From the NCBI RefSeq assembly GCF_000768555.3, contig NZ_KN293978.2, positions 62,001 through 126,000 of the forward strand: a stretch of 64,000 bases of DNA, written 5' to 3'. The notes beneath the pieces are model-generated. The model was not told the DNA's origin and did not search any database. It saw only the letters and a program-made list of their open reading frames with translations. Numbering within the stretch: position 1 is the first letter of the stretch; each line of letters opens with the position of its first letter. The position numbers and the translations under genes are program-made. Positions 36,106 through 45,231 of this stretch are shown piece by piece. The DNA comes from Roseovarius mucosus DSM 17069 (GTDB lineage Bacteria > Pseudomonadota > Alphaproteobacteria > Rhodobacterales > Rhodobacteraceae).

Positions 36106-36229
36106 CGCGGGATACAGGCGGGTGAGGGGCCGGACGTATCTGTCAGGCAGACCCGCGCAGGCATATAAGAGTCTACGTTGCTCCTGATTGGGGTCACATC
36201 GGCCCAAGGCCCGGCTCGGTCTTGGCGAG

Positions 36230-36250
36230 GTCCCGGGTCGAGCCCGGGAC
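36230..36250. repeat. GC-rich palindrome between convergent genes
   Basis: GTCCCGGG-N5-CCCGGGAC, a perfect 8-bp stem with loop TCGAG. It lies between convergent genes and resembles the short REP-like palindromes common in alphaproteobacterial genomes. The same GTCCCGG core occurs at 58516 in another stem. It may help end both transcripts, although no T-run follows. Confidence 0.5.
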
Positions 36251-36280
36251 GGGTGTGTTTCAGATGGGACGCAACAGGCG

Positions 36281-37111
36281 CTAGACCGAGCGGGCGCGCA
36301 GCGGTCGGCCATCGGGCAGCGAGATATTGGCCACCTGTTCGGAAATTGGATCGTTCACGAGGGGGTGCGCCTGAGTGCGAAAATCCTCGGGGTTGCGCAT
36401 TTTCTGCCAGCGGTTGCCAACATAGACCTCGAGCCCGGAAAATCCGGCCTTGTAACCCATCTTGGGGCTGCCGGGCACCCAGTAGCCCAGATAAACATAA
36501 GGCAGGTCGTTTTCGCGGGCGATGTCGATGTGGTCGAGAATCACATAGGTGCCGAGCGATGCGCTTGTGTGGTCGGGATCGTAAAAGGAATAGACCATGC
36601 TGACCCCGTCATCGAGGATATCGGTGAGGCAGACAGCGATCAGCGCGCCGGTATCGGTGTCGGTATATTCCACGACGCGGGTGCGGATGGGCGTTTCCTC
36701 GACCATGGCGGCGAATTCGAACGTGTCCATATCGGCCATGCCGCCGGTCGCGTGGCGGCTTTCGAGATAGCGGCGAAAGAGGCTGTATTGTTCCTCGGTG
36801 GCCCAAGGCGAGGTGGCGCGGCGCTTGAGGCCTGCGTTGCGGCGGATCGTGCGGCGTTGGCTCTTGGAGGCGGCGAACTCGGCCACGTTGATGCGGGCCG
36901 AAAGACAGGCGGCGCAATCGGCGCAGGAGGGGCGGTAGAGCACGTTTTGCGAGCGGCGAAACCCCTGTTTCGACAGCCCGTCATTGAGGCGTTGCGCGCC
37001 TTCGCCCTGAAGCGCGGTAAAAAGCTTACGCTCCATCCGGCCCGGCAGATAAGGGCAGGGTTGCGGCGCCGTCACGTAGAACTGGGGCGCGATGGGAAGG
37101 GTATGCCGCAT
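36281..37111 (-). CDS. bpt: Aspartate/glutamate leucyltransferase (N-end rule)
   Basis: Aminoacyl-tRNA-protein transferase of the Bpt/Ate family that adds a leucine to N-terminal Asp or Glu, marking proteins for ClpS-ClpAP. It is 276 residues. The N-terminal region has [14 protein letters not shown] and the paired cysteines [15 protein letters not shown], and the core has [21 protein letters not shown] and [18 protein letters not shown]. The substrate class is deduced from bacterial family members. It is convergent with the preceding exported protein gene. Confidence 0.9.
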   Translation of the reverse strand: MRHTLPIAPQFYVTAPQPCPYLPGRMERKLFTALQGEGAQRLNDGLSKQGFRRSQNVLYRPSCADCAACLSARINVAEFAASKSQRRTIRRNAGLKRRATSPWATEEQYSLFRRYLESRHATGGMADMDTFEFAAMVEETPIRTRVVEYTDTDTGALIAVCLTDILDDGVSMVYSFYDPDHTSASLGTYVILDHIDIARENDLPYVYLGYWVPGSPKMGYKAGFSGLEVYVGNRWQKMRNPEDFRTQAHPLVNDPISEQVANISLPDGRPLRARSV

Positions 37112-37186
37112 GGGTGATCCGTTGACTGTCTTAGCGGGACGATAACAACGATAAAGCGCCCCGCCAAGGGGGTTGTCACGGGGGCG

Positions 37187-37636
37187 TTACATGGCGGCGC
37201 GGCGGTTGATCGCAACGCAGCCCAGCACCCGGTCGGTGAGGCCCTGCGCACGGTCGCCCGTGAGCATGAGCACGATCGAGATGACCTGAAGGATCGGGAT
37301 GGTCAGAGAAACGGTAAAGCCCAGCGTGTGCAGGAAGGCCTGAGACAGATCAAAGCGCGCGCCATTCGCATCGCGGAATTCGATGGCCGCAAGCCGCATG
37401 CCCCAGGTGGCCGAGCCGTTCGCAAGGGTCACGACCCGGTAGGCAAACCCCACCACGGTCATCAGGATGGGAAAGAAGAAAATCCCGGTGAAGGCGGTCA
37501 AGGGCACGATGAGAAGGCTGAGGCCGATGATCACGACCGTATCGACGACAAAGGCCAGAAGCCGCTTGAGCGGCACATCGGCATAGAACTCCGGCTGGGT
37601 GGCGGGATTGGGCAGTTGCCAGCTTGTGTCGGTCAT
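37187..37636 (-). CDS. RDD family membrane protein
   Basis: Small integral membrane protein of 149 residues with the RDD fold. There are three to four hydrophobic segments: LAFVVDTVVIIGLSLLIVPLTAF, IFFFPILMTVVGFAYRVV and FTVSLTIPILQVISIVLML. The family's conserved charged residues sit near the first helix (KRLLAFVVDT) and at the end (DRVLG). Function is unknown; some members are linked to ion transport. It lies 75 nt from bpt on the same strand. Confidence 0.85.
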   Translation of the reverse strand: MTDTSWQLPNPATQPEFYADVPLKRLLAFVVDTVVIIGLSLLIVPLTAFTGIFFFPILMTVVGFAYRVVTLANGSATWGMRLAAIEFRDANGARFDLSQAFLHTLGFTVSLTIPILQVISIVLMLTGDRAQGLTDRVLGCVAINRRAAM

Positions 37637-37692
37637 GGTCTTTGTCCTTGTTGCGCCCTCAAGGTTGGGGGCGCGGGCGGGCTTTGCAAGGG

Positions 37693-38160
37693 TCAGGCGG
37701 TGAATTCCGCAAGGGTGGCCCCGGAAATCTCCAAGAGGCGTGCAGGATCAATGCCGAAGAGATGCCGGGGCGTGCCAGCGGCGGCCCAGACCGTCGGAAA
37801 GGTCAGAAGGTGCGGATCGAAGAAGGCGCGCGGCGGGGTGAGATGGCCCAAAGGGGCGACGCCGCCGATGGCAAAGCCGGTCTGCGCGCGGATGAGGGTG
37901 GCATCGGCCTTGCCCAGCGGTTCGCCCGCCAGCGCCGAGGCGCGGGCGTCATCGACACGGTTTGCGCCGGAGGTGACAAAGAGCAGGGCCGCGCCGCTGG
38001 TCTCGCCGCGAAACATGATGGATTTGGCGATTTGCGCGATGGTGCAGCCCACGAGGTCGGCCGCCATTTGCGCCGTGGTGGCATCCCCGATCTCTTGTGG
38101 GGTGATGTCGAGCCCCGCCGTTTGCAGGGCCAAGGTCACACGTCTGAGGCTCTTGCTCAT
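37693..38160 (-). CDS. YbaK/ProX-type aminoacyl-tRNA deacylase
   Basis: Trans-editing protein that probably clears mischarged tRNA such as Ala- or Cys-tRNA(Pro). It is 155 residues. The YbaK/EbsC core has a conserved lysine in AQIAKSIMFRG, GANRVDDARAS, and the glycine-rich IGGVAPLGH loop. I chose ATG 38160 with GGAGAAG 4 nt upstream; a start at 38181 would add seven residues. It is divergent from glnE, with starts 79 nt apart. Confidence 0.85.
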   Translation of the reverse strand: MSKSLRRVTLALQTAGLDITPQEIGDATTAQMAADLVGCTIAQIAKSIMFRGETSGAALLFVTSGANRVDDARASALAGEPLGKADATLIRAQTGFAIGGVAPLGHLTPPRAFFDPHLLTFPTVWAAAGTPRHLFGIDPARLLEISGATLAEFTA

Positions 38161-38238
38161 GATCTTCTCCGATTTTTTCACAGTATTTCAGGCGCGTGGG
38201 GCATTGACCAGCCTCGCGCGGCTTGTATCACTCGGGAC

Positions 38239-41025
38239 ATGAATTTTCTTGATCGCCTCACCCGCTTGCCGCGCGCCTTTGATCCAGCCGAGGGAGAGGA
38301 GGCGCGTGCTGTCTTGCCCGGTCTTGACCCCAAGCTGTCGGATCTGCTGGCGGGGGCGGCAGGGTGCAGCCCGTTTCTGAAATCGTTGATCCTGCAAGAG
38401 GCGGCGTGGCTGGTGGGGGCGTTTGACGATCCCGAGGCGGCCTTGGCCGATCTCGTCGAGGCGTTGAAGGAGACCCCGGCCGAGCGTCTGGGCTCCGCGC
38501 TGCGCGAGGGCAAGCGGCGCGTGGCGTTGATCACCGGGCTGGCCGATCTGGGCGGTGTCTGGCCGCTGGAAGAGGTTACGGGGCATCTGACGGAGTTTGC
38601 CGATCTGGCCTGTGATCTGGCGCTGAAAGCGGCGCTGGCGGCAGAGATCAAGCGCGGCAAGCTGCCGGGGATGACCGAGGCGGATATTGCCACGGGGGCC
38701 GGCATGGTGGTGCTGGCCATGGGCAAGATGGGCGCGCATGAGCTGAATTACAGCTCTGACATCGACCTTATCTGCCTCTTTGACGAAACGCGGCTGGCGC
38801 GGGAGGATTTCCACGAGGCGCGCGCCGCCTATGTGCGGGCCACGCGCAAGATGTCGGCGATGCTGAATGACCGCACCGCCGAGGGCTATGTGTTTCGCAC
38901 TGATCTTCGGTTGCGCCCGGATTCGGGGGTGACGCCCGTCTGTATGGCGATGGCCGCCGCCGAGACCTATTACGAGAGCCTCGGGCGCACATGGGAACGC
39001 GCGGCCTATATCAAGGCGCGGCCCTGCGCGGGGGACATCGCGGCGGGAGAGCGGTTCTTGGGCACGCTCAAGCCCTTTGTCTGGCGCAAGCATCTGGATT
39101 TTGCCGCTATCGAGGACGCCCACAACATGCGGCTCGCCATTCGCGAGCACAAGGGTCTGGGCGGCGCGCTCTGCCTTGAGGGGCACAACATGAAGCTGGG
39201 GCGCGGAGGCATCCGCGAGATCGAGTTCTTTACCCAGACCCGGCAGTTGATCGCGGGCGGGCGCGATGCCGATCTGCGGGTGCGCGGCACGGTCGCGGGG
39301 CTGGCACGGCTGGCGGAAAAGGGATGGGTGCCGCCGTCGGCTGCCGAGACCTTGACCGGGAATTACCGGTTTCACCGCGAGGTCGAACACCGAGTGCAGA
39401 TGTTGCGCGATGCGCAGACGCATTTGCTGCCCAATTCGGTAGAGGAGTTTGACCGGCTGGCGGCCTTCATGGGGCGTGACACGGGCGATTTGCGCGCCGA
39501 GATCAAAGCGCGGCTGACCGAGGTGCATGATCTGATCGAAGGGTTTTTCCGCCCCGAGGAAGCCCCTGCGACACCAGAGGAGGCAGAGGCGCTGAATGGC
39601 GATGTGATTGCCCGCTGGCCGAGTTACCCGGCGCTGCGGTCGGATCGGGCGGTGCAGATTTTCAAGCGGCTGAAGCCGGATATTCTGGGGCGGCTCGCGC
39701 GCACGGCGCATCCCAACGAGGCGCTTGTGGCCTTTGACGGGTTTCTGGCGGGTTTGCCTGCCGGGGTGCAGGTGTTCTCGCTCTTCGAGGCCAATCCGCA
39801 GTTGATCGACCTTTTGGTCGATATTGTCGGCACGGCCCCTGCATTGGCGGCGCATCTGTCGCGCAATGCCGGGGTGTTTGACGCGGTGATCGCGGGGGAT
39901 TTCTTTGCCGATTGGCCGGGGCAGGCGGCGCTTGAGGCGGATCTCGTGGCGCGGATGGCGGCGGAGACCGATTATGAGCGCGCGCTCGATGCCGCGCGGC
40001 GCTGGCGCAAGGAGTGGCATTTCCGGATCGGGGTGCATCATCTGCGCGGGCTGACCGGGGCGGACCGGGCGGCAGCGCAGTACGCCGATCTGGCAGGCGC
40101 TGCGATTGCGGGCGTCTGGCCGATGGTTGTGGCGCAATTCGCCGAAAAACATGGTGCGCCGCCGGGACGCGGTGCTGTGGTGCTGGGGATGGGATCGCTG
40201 GGGGCCGGGCGGCTAAATGCCGGGTCGGATCTTGACCTCATTGTGATCTATGACGCGGGCGAGGCTGAAAGCTCGGATGGGCGCAGGCCCTTGGCCGCGC
40301 GGCCCTATTATGCGCGCCTCACGCAGGCGATGATCACGGCGCTGACGGCACCTATGGCCGAAGGGCGGCTCTACGAGGTGGATATGCGGCTGCGCCCCTC
40401 GGGCAATCAGGGGCCGGTCGCGACAAGCTGGCCGAGTTTCCAGAGCTATCAGCAGGAGGAGGCCTGGACCTGGGAGCATCTGGCGCTGACGCGGGCACGG
40501 GTGATCACCGGCGAGGCCGAGTTGGCGCAGGATGTGGAGGCGTTTCGCGAGCGGTTGATTGCCGAGAAGGGCGCGTCCGAGGCGGTGCTGGAGGCGGTGG
40601 CCGAGATGCGCGCGCGGGTGGCGAGCGCCAAGGCGCCTGCCGGGCCATGGGATGCCAAGCTGGGACCCGGGCGGCTCTTGGAATTGGAGCTGGTGGCGCA
40701 GGCGGGCAATCTGATGGCGGGGCAAGCGACGCGTGATGTGACCTCCGGCTTTGCCGGTGGTGTCGCAATCGGCTGGCTGAATGACGGGGATGGCGCAGCG
40801 CTCAGCGCCGCTTATGCGCTTTGCTGGCGGGTGCAGATGGTGGCGCGGTTGATCAGTGACAAGCCGCTCGAGCCCGAGCGCATGGGTGAAGGCGGTGCCG
40901 CTTTTTTGCTGCGCGAGACCGAGCAGGAGGGGCTGGCGATGTTGCAAGAGCGGCTGGAAACACTGTGCCACCGCGCGGCGCAGGTGATGGATGCGGCGCT
41001 GATGCGCCTGCCCAAGGGACGGTGA
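38239..41025 (+). CDS. glnE: Glutamine synthetase adenylyltransferase/adenylyl-removing enzyme
   Basis: Bifunctional enzyme that adds or removes AMP on glutamine synthetase in response to PII status. It is 928 residues with the two nucleotidyltransferase halves expected. The N-terminal deadenylylase has SDIDLICLFD (active-site D174 and D176) and the C-terminal adenylylase has GSDLDLIVIYD (D664 and D666). The linker region (VEHRVQMLRDAQTHLLP) is family-typical. I chose ATG 38239; the in-frame extension to 37624 is antisense to the YbaK gene. Confidence 0.95.
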   Translation: MNFLDRLTRLPRAFDPAEGEEARAVLPGLDPKLSDLLAGAAGCSPFLKSLILQEAAWLVGAFDDPEAALADLVEALKETPAERLGSALREGKRRVALITGLADLGGVWPLEEVTGHLTEFADLACDLALKAALAAEIKRGKLPGMTEADIATGAGMVVLAMGKMGAHELNYSSDIDLICLFDETRLAREDFHEARAAYVRATRKMSAMLNDRTAEGYVFRTDLRLRPDSGVTPVCMAMAAAETYYESLGRTWERAAYIKARPCAGDIAAGERFLGTLKPFVWRKHLDFAAIEDAHNMRLAIREHKGLGGALCLEGHNMKLGRGGIREIEFFTQTRQLIAGGRDADLRVRGTVAGLARLAEKGWVPPSAAETLTGNYRFHREVEHRVQMLRDAQTHLLPNSVEEFDRLAAFMGRDTGDLRAEIKARLTEVHDLIEGFFRPEEAPATPEEAEALNGDVIARWPSYPALRSDRAVQIFKRLKPDILGRLARTAHPNEALVAFDGFLAGLPAGVQVFSLFEANPQLIDLLVDIVGTAPALAAHLSRNAGVFDAVIAGDFFADWPGQAALEADLVARMAAETDYERALDAARRWRKEWHFRIGVHHLRGLTGADRAAAQYADLAGAAIAGVWPMVVAQFAEKHGAPPGRGAVVLGMGSLGAGRLNAGSDLDLIVIYDAGEAESSDGRRPLAARPYYARLTQAMITALTAPMAEGRLYEVDMRLRPSGNQGPVATSWPSFQSYQQEEAWTWEHLALTRARVITGEAELAQDVEAFRERLIAEKGASEAVLEAVAEMRARVASAKAPAGPWDAKLGPGRLLELELVAQAGNLMAGQATRDVTSGFAGGVAIGWLNDGDGAALSAAYALCWRVQMVARLISDKPLEPERMGEGGAAFLLRETEQEGLAMLQERLETLCHRAAQVMDAALMRLPKGR

Positions 41026-41028
41026 GAC

Positions 41029-41313
41029 ATGGCGCGTGATCCGATGGACCCCAAGGGGTTGATCTACGAATCCTACCGGATCGAGGGAATTACCGAGCCG
41101 GAGTGCCGGTCGGTGTTCCTTGATTGGGCGCTGTCGCTGCCGGTGGGACAAGAGGTGCAGAGCGCGATTGCCGAGATGGTCGCGCGCTATGATCGTGATC
41201 ACGCCGATCACCCGATGACCCGCGTCTTGCGGGAGGGGCTGGTCAGTGCCGCCCCGGCGCGCAGACGGGGGGGATGGCGATCCCGCCCCCGCGAGAGTGG
41301 GGATCAAGGCTGA
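41029..41313 (+). CDS. Hypothetical protein downstream of glnE
   Basis: A 94-residue cytoplasmic protein starting three bases after the glnE stop, so it is likely co-transcribed. The central part is acidic, with YESYRIEGITEPECRSVFLDWALSL and a predicted helix (VQSAIAEMVARYDRDH), followed by a basic RRRGGWRSRPR tail. No family was named with confidence. Similar small genes after glnE occur in Rhodobacteraceae. Confidence 0.65.
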   Translation: MARDPMDPKGLIYESYRIEGITEPECRSVFLDWALSLPVGQEVQSAIAEMVARYDRDHADHPMTRVLREGLVSAAPARRRGGWRSRPRESGDQG

Positions 41314-41449
41314 TCTTGCGTGTTCTTGCAGGGCAAGTTTCGCGTCTTGGTGGTGTTTGACACGGTAAAACACCGAGTTTGTCTAAAATGCGCCCTAATT
41401 CGGCGTCATCCATAGGTTGCGAAAAGACACACAGCCCATGGAGGAAGAC

Positions 41450-42079
41450 ATGAGCTATTTGAGACTCATCGCCGCGGCGATGTTGGGACTGGGTCTATCG
41501 GCCTGTGGCAGCGTGGATACGGCAACCCGAAATGCCCCGCTGGAGGGGCCCGCCCTGCAGGCGGCGGCAGTGCCATTGGATATTCAGCAAATTCGGGTCA
41601 CTGTGCCCAAGTCGCTCAAGGTATCGGAGGCCAACAGCTATTACCCCATGGGTGATATCGTCTGGCGCGAGGACGCGCCGGGGGATCGCCATGCGCAGGT
41701 CAAGGCGATTTTCGAGACGGCGCTGGCGCGTGGTGTCGGTGGTGGCGTGCCGGGCGGGATGCCTGCGGTGCTCGATGTCCAAGTGACGCGGTTTCACGCG
41801 CTGAGCGAGAAGGCGCGTTATACCATTGGCGGCATGCATACGATCCAGTTCACCGTGACCCTGCGCAACCCCGAGACGGGCGTGCCTTATGGCCCTGCGA
41901 AGCCGGTCAAAGCCAGTTTCAAGGCCTATGGCGGGCAGACGGCGATTGCTGCGGAACAGCGCGGCGAAACCCAGAAGGTGCGGATTACCGATCATCTGGC
42001 CAAGGTCATTCGGGGCGAATTGGGGCTGCCTGCGCGCGCGCCGACCGATCTGGTCGCGGCGTTGAGCGTGACCGAGTAA
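41450..42079 (+). CDS. Predicted lipoprotein (DUF6778-like)
   Basis: A 209-residue protein with a lipoprotein signal (LRLIAAAMLGLGLSAC; lipobox LSAC at residues 15-18). The mature part has VPLDIQQIRVTVPKSLKVSE and a beta-rich middle, plus RYTIGGMHTIQFTV. It is likely anchored to the outer membrane with an unknown role. I chose ATG 41450, with GGAGGAAG just upstream. A TTGACA-like -35 lies at 41355, but no good -10 is seen. The DUF assignment is tentative. Confidence 0.7.
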   Translation: MSYLRLIAAAMLGLGLSACGSVDTATRNAPLEGPALQAAAVPLDIQQIRVTVPKSLKVSEANSYYPMGDIVWREDAPGDRHAQVKAIFETALARGVGGGVPGGMPAVLDVQVTRFHALSEKARYTIGGMHTIQFTVTLRNPETGVPYGPAKPVKASFKAYGGQTAIAAEQRGETQKVRITDHLAKVIRGELGLPARAPTDLVAALSVTE

Positions 42080-42122
42080 ATCTGATCTTTTCCATGGGCT
42101 GCAATCGGCGTAAGGGGGCGGT

Positions 42123-43319
42123 ATGACACCGCCCCCTTATCCTGTGATCCGCCTCCGCCCGAATGTCGAGCCGCGCGCCATCCGTCATGGTGCGCCTTGG
42201 GTATTCGATAATGAAATCGTGACCGATCGGCGCACCAAGGCGCTGGCGGCGGGCACAATTGCCCTACTAGAGGATGCCGACCGCGCGCCTCTGGGGTTGG
42301 TCGCGGTCAACATGGCGTCAAAGATCATGGCCCGGATGATGGAGCGCGATGTGAGCGTGGCCATCGACCGCGCCTGGCTGGTGGCGCGTCTGACCCGTGC
42401 CCATGAGATGCGCGCGCGGTTGCATGACGCGCCCTATTACCGGCTGGTGCATGCCGAGGCGGATGGGTTGCCCGGTGTGGTGATCGACCGCTTTGACGAT
42501 ATTGCCGTCATTCAGCCAAACGCGGCTTGGGCTGAGGCGATGCTAGACGATCTGGTATCGGCGGTCCAAGAGGTGACAGGCGTCGGAACCGTGCTCAAGA
42601 ACGCCGGGGGCCGGGCACGGGGGCTAGAAGGGCTTGACGATCAGAGCGCGGTTCTGGCGGGGGCGGCGCCCGAGGGGCCGTTGCCGGTGCCGATGAACGG
42701 GGCCATTTACATGGCCGATCTTCTGGGCGGGCAAAAGACGGGTTTGTTCTATGACCAACGCCCCAATCACGCCTTTGCGGCAAGGTTGGCGCAGGGCGCG
42801 CGGGTACTTGATGTGTTCAGCCATGTCGGCGGGTTTTCTCTGGCTGCTCTGGCGGCGGGAGCAAAGCATGCGTTGGCGGTGGATGGATCGGAACCGGCGT
42901 TGAGCCTTGCGGCGCAGGGCGCGGCACGCATGGGGCTGACCGAGCGATTCGAGACGCGGCGCGGCGATGCCTTTGACGTGATGGAGGCGCTAGCCGCCGA
43001 GGGCGCGCAATTCGATGTGGTGATCTGCGATCCGCCTGCCTTTGCACCCAGCAAGCAAGCGATGGAAAAGGGGCTGCGCGCCTATGAGCGGGTGGCGCGG
43101 TTGGCGGCACCCTTGGTGGCACCGGGTGGGTATCTGGGGCTGTGTTCCTGTTCGCATGCGGCGGATCTCAGCAAGTTTCGGTCGGCCTGCACGCGCGGGA
43201 TCGGGCGCGCTGGGCGGTCGGGGCCGCTCATCCACACCGGATTTGCCGGGCCGGATCATCCGTTGCATCCCAATCTGGCGGAATCGGGGTATCTCAAGGC
43301 GCTGTTCTATCGGCTATGA
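42123..43319 (+). CDS. RlmI-like rRNA large subunit methyltransferase
   Basis: SAM-dependent RNA cytosine-C5-type methyltransferase of the RlmI/PUA-RFM class, 398 residues. The N-terminal PUA-like domain carries RHGAPWVFDNEI. The core has motif I DVFSHVGGFSLAALAAGA, then VVICDPPAFAPSKQAMEKG (DPPAF), and the cysteine motif GLCSCSHAA near the C-terminus. The exact target base is not fixed by the sequence. Its stop overlaps the start of the PIN gene by 4 nt. Confidence 0.85.
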   Translation: MTPPPYPVIRLRPNVEPRAIRHGAPWVFDNEIVTDRRTKALAAGTIALLEDADRAPLGLVAVNMASKIMARMMERDVSVAIDRAWLVARLTRAHEMRARLHDAPYYRLVHAEADGLPGVVIDRFDDIAVIQPNAAWAEAMLDDLVSAVQEVTGVGTVLKNAGGRARGLEGLDDQSAVLAGAAPEGPLPVPMNGAIYMADLLGGQKTGLFYDQRPNHAFAARLAQGARVLDVFSHVGGFSLAALAAGAKHALAVDGSEPALSLAAQGAARMGLTERFETRRGDAFDVMEALAAEGAQFDVVICDPPAFAPSKQAMEKGLRAYERVARLAAPLVAPGGYLGLCSCSHAADLSKFRSACTRGIGRAGRSGPLIHTGFAGPDHPLHPNLAESGYLKALFYRL

Positions 43320-43858
43320 AGGTGCTGCTGGATACCTGCGTGATCTATCCCACGGTGATGCGGGAGATGATTCTGGGGGTCGCGGCCGGTGGCGCGTTCG
43401 AGCCGCTCTGGTCGGAGCGCATCCTGGCTGAATGGCTGCGCGCGGTGGTCAAGCTGGGGCCGGGGGCCGAGGCGCAGGCGTCGGGCGAGGCGGCGCTGAT
43501 GGCGGCGCGCTGGCCGCGTGCGCGTGTGAGCTATCCGCCTTCTCTGGAGGCGCGGCTGTGGCTGCCTGATTCGGCGGACCGGCATGTTCTGGCGGCGGCG
43601 ATTGCGGGGTCTGCGGATGGGATCCTCACCCTGAACGCCCGCGATTTTCCGCGTCATACCCTGGCCGAGGAGGGGGTGTGGCGGGCGGATCCCGATGGCT
43701 TTCTGCAGGGCATATGGCAGGCGCAACCGGCGCTGGTGGCAAAGGTGGCCGAGGAGGTGCTGGAGAAGGCGCGGGCGCTATCGACAGGCGATTGGGAACT
43801 GCGCGCACTGTTGAAAAAGGCCAAGTTACCGCGTCTGGCCAAGGCGCTTGCGGCCTGA
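43316..43858 (+). CDS. PIN-domain protein coupled to the methyltransferase
   Basis: Putative Mg-dependent RNase of 180 residues. The N-terminal VLLDTCVIYPTV carries the first acidic residue, SERILAEWLRAV the second, PDSADRHVLAAAI the third and ILTLNARDF the fourth; the four-acid PIN site is complete. A C-terminal helical tail (EVLEKARALSTGDWE) follows. ATG 43316 overlaps the RlmI stop (ATGA). It has no antitoxin neighbour, so a toxin-antitoxin role is not supported; rRNA processing is a guess. Confidence 0.78.
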   Translation: MKVLLDTCVIYPTVMREMILGVAAGGAFEPLWSERILAEWLRAVVKLGPGAEAQASGEAALMAARWPRARVSYPPSLEARLWLPDSADRHVLAAAIAGSADGILTLNARDFPRHTLAEEGVWRADPDGFLQGIWQAQPALVAKVAEEVLEKARALSTGDWELRALLKKAKLPRLAKALAA

Positions 43859-43869
43859 TCCAAGCGGCG

Positions 43870-45054
43870 TTAGCGGACCAAGCTGCGCATACCCTGATCG
43901 AGCCCTTCGAGGGTCATGGGGACCATGCGATCCTCGAAAATCTCGCGGATCATGGCGATGGACTGGGTATAGTCCCATTCGGCGCGCGGCACTGGGTTGA
44001 TCCAGAGATGATCCGGCCATTGGCTGCGCGCGCGGGAGAGCCAGACCTGCCCTGCTTCGGCGTTCCAATGTTCATTGGCCCCGCCGGGATAGGCGATTTC
44101 ATAGGGCGACATACTGGCATCGCCCACGAAGATGCATTTGTAATCCGGGCCATAGGTGCGCAGAACGTCCTGCGTCGGGGTTTGCGCGTTCCAGCGGCGG
44201 GTATTGTCGCGCCACACGCCCTCATAAAGGCAGTTGTGGAAGTAGTAATATTCGAGGTGCTTGAATTCAGCGCGGGCGGCGCTGAACAGCTCTTCGACCA
44301 CCTTGATATGCGGGTCCATTGAGCCGCCGACATCGAGAAAGAGCAGCACCTTGACCGCATTGCGCCGCTCTGGCCGGGTCTGCACGTCGAGATATCCGTG
44401 TTCGGCGGTGGCGCGGATGGTACCGTCGAGATCGAGTTCCTCGGCGGCCCCGTCGCGCGCCCATTTGCGCAGGCGTTTGAGCGCCACCTTGATGTTGCGG
44501 GTGCCCAGTTCGACCGAATCGTCGAGATTGCGGAATTCGCGCTTGTCCCAGACCTTGACGGCGCGGCGGTGGCGGCTTTGGTCCTGACCGATGCGCACGC
44601 CTTCGGGGTTGTAGCCATAGGCCCCAAAGGGCGAGGTGCCCGCCGTGCCGATCCATTTCGAGCCGCCCTGATGGCGGCCCTGCTGCTCTTTGAGGCGCTC
44701 GCGCAGGGTTTCCATCAGCTTGTCGAACCCGCCGAGCGCCTCGATTTCGGCGCGCTCTTCGGGCGTCAGATGCTTTTCGGCCAGTTTTTGCAGCCATTCG
44801 GCGGGCAGGTCGACGGCATCGAGCACATCCTGGGCGGTGATTGCCTCGAGCCCGGAAAAGCTGGTGGAAAAGGCCTGATCGAAGCGGTCGATATGGCGCT
44901 CGTCTTTGACCATGGCGCTGCGGGCGAGGTAATAGAATCCCTCGACATCATAGGTGACAAGGCCGCGCCCCATCGCCTCGAGAAAGGTCAGGTATTCGCG
45001 CAAGGAGACCGGCAGTCCCGCGCGTCTGAGGTTCTCGAAGAACGGCAGAAACAT
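43870..45054 (-). CDS. CoxE-like VWA domain protein
   Basis: A 394-residue protein with a C-terminal von Willebrand A domain. The MIDAS-type site is DVGGSMDP, followed by TQDVLRTYGPDYKCIFVGD and further acidic residues. The N-terminal half (PFFENLRRAGLPVSLREYLTFLEAM) matches the CoxE/VWA-MoxR partner family. Such proteins act with a MoxR AAA ATPase as a chaperone or metal-centre assembly pair; the moxR gene lies 1.8 kb away on the same strand. The substrate is not known. Confidence 0.85.
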   Translation of the reverse strand: MFLPFFENLRRAGLPVSLREYLTFLEAMGRGLVTYDVEGFYYLARSAMVKDERHIDRFDQAFSTSFSGLEAITAQDVLDAVDLPAEWLQKLAEKHLTPEERAEIEALGGFDKLMETLRERLKEQQGRHQGGSKWIGTAGTSPFGAYGYNPEGVRIGQDQSRHRRAVKVWDKREFRNLDDSVELGTRNIKVALKRLRKWARDGAAEELDLDGTIRATAEHGYLDVQTRPERRNAVKVLLFLDVGGSMDPHIKVVEELFSAARAEFKHLEYYYFHNCLYEGVWRDNTRRWNAQTPTQDVLRTYGPDYKCIFVGDASMSPYEIAYPGGANEHWNAEAGQVWLSRARSQWPDHLWINPVPRAEWDYTQSIAMIREIFEDRMVPMTLEGLDQGMRSLVR

Positions 45055-45060
45055 CGCGGA

Positions 45061-45228
45061 TCAGAGCGCGTTGCGGTGGATGATCAGCGTTGCAAAGAGG
45101 CCGACAAGGGCGAAGATCAGCGCGTAGACAAAGGCATATTGCAGAATATCCGCCAGCTTGCCCTTGCGCCGCCGTGCCAGGAGCGCGCCGGTGAGCGCGC
45201 CCAATAGTGCCCCGATGATTACGATCAT
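45061..45228 (-). CDS. 55-residue membrane protein
   Basis: A small hydrophobic protein with two membrane segments, VIIGALLGALTGALLA and a C-terminal YAFVYALIFALVGLFATLI, joined by a strongly basic ARRRKGKL loop. GGGTAAGG precedes the ATG. It lies 6 nt from the VWA gene and 3 nt from the DUF2927 gene, so all three are one unit. It may anchor or assist a neighbour, but its function is unknown. It is sometimes labelled apolipoprotein acyltransferase-like; I see no acyltransferase motif. Confidence 0.65.
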   Translation of the reverse strand: MIVIIGALLGALTGALLARRRKGKLADILQYAFVYALIFALVGLFATLIIHRNAL

Positions 45229-45231
45229 GCC

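Noticed and set aside
37624..38238. Upstream extension of glnE to 37624
   Set aside because: It reads through the YbaK and RDD gene region in antisense and lacks GlnE similarity before MNFLDRL.
43316..43858. Toxin of a toxin-antitoxin pair (PIN)
   Set aside because: No small antitoxin gene is adjacent; the upstream partner is a full-length rRNA methyltransferase.
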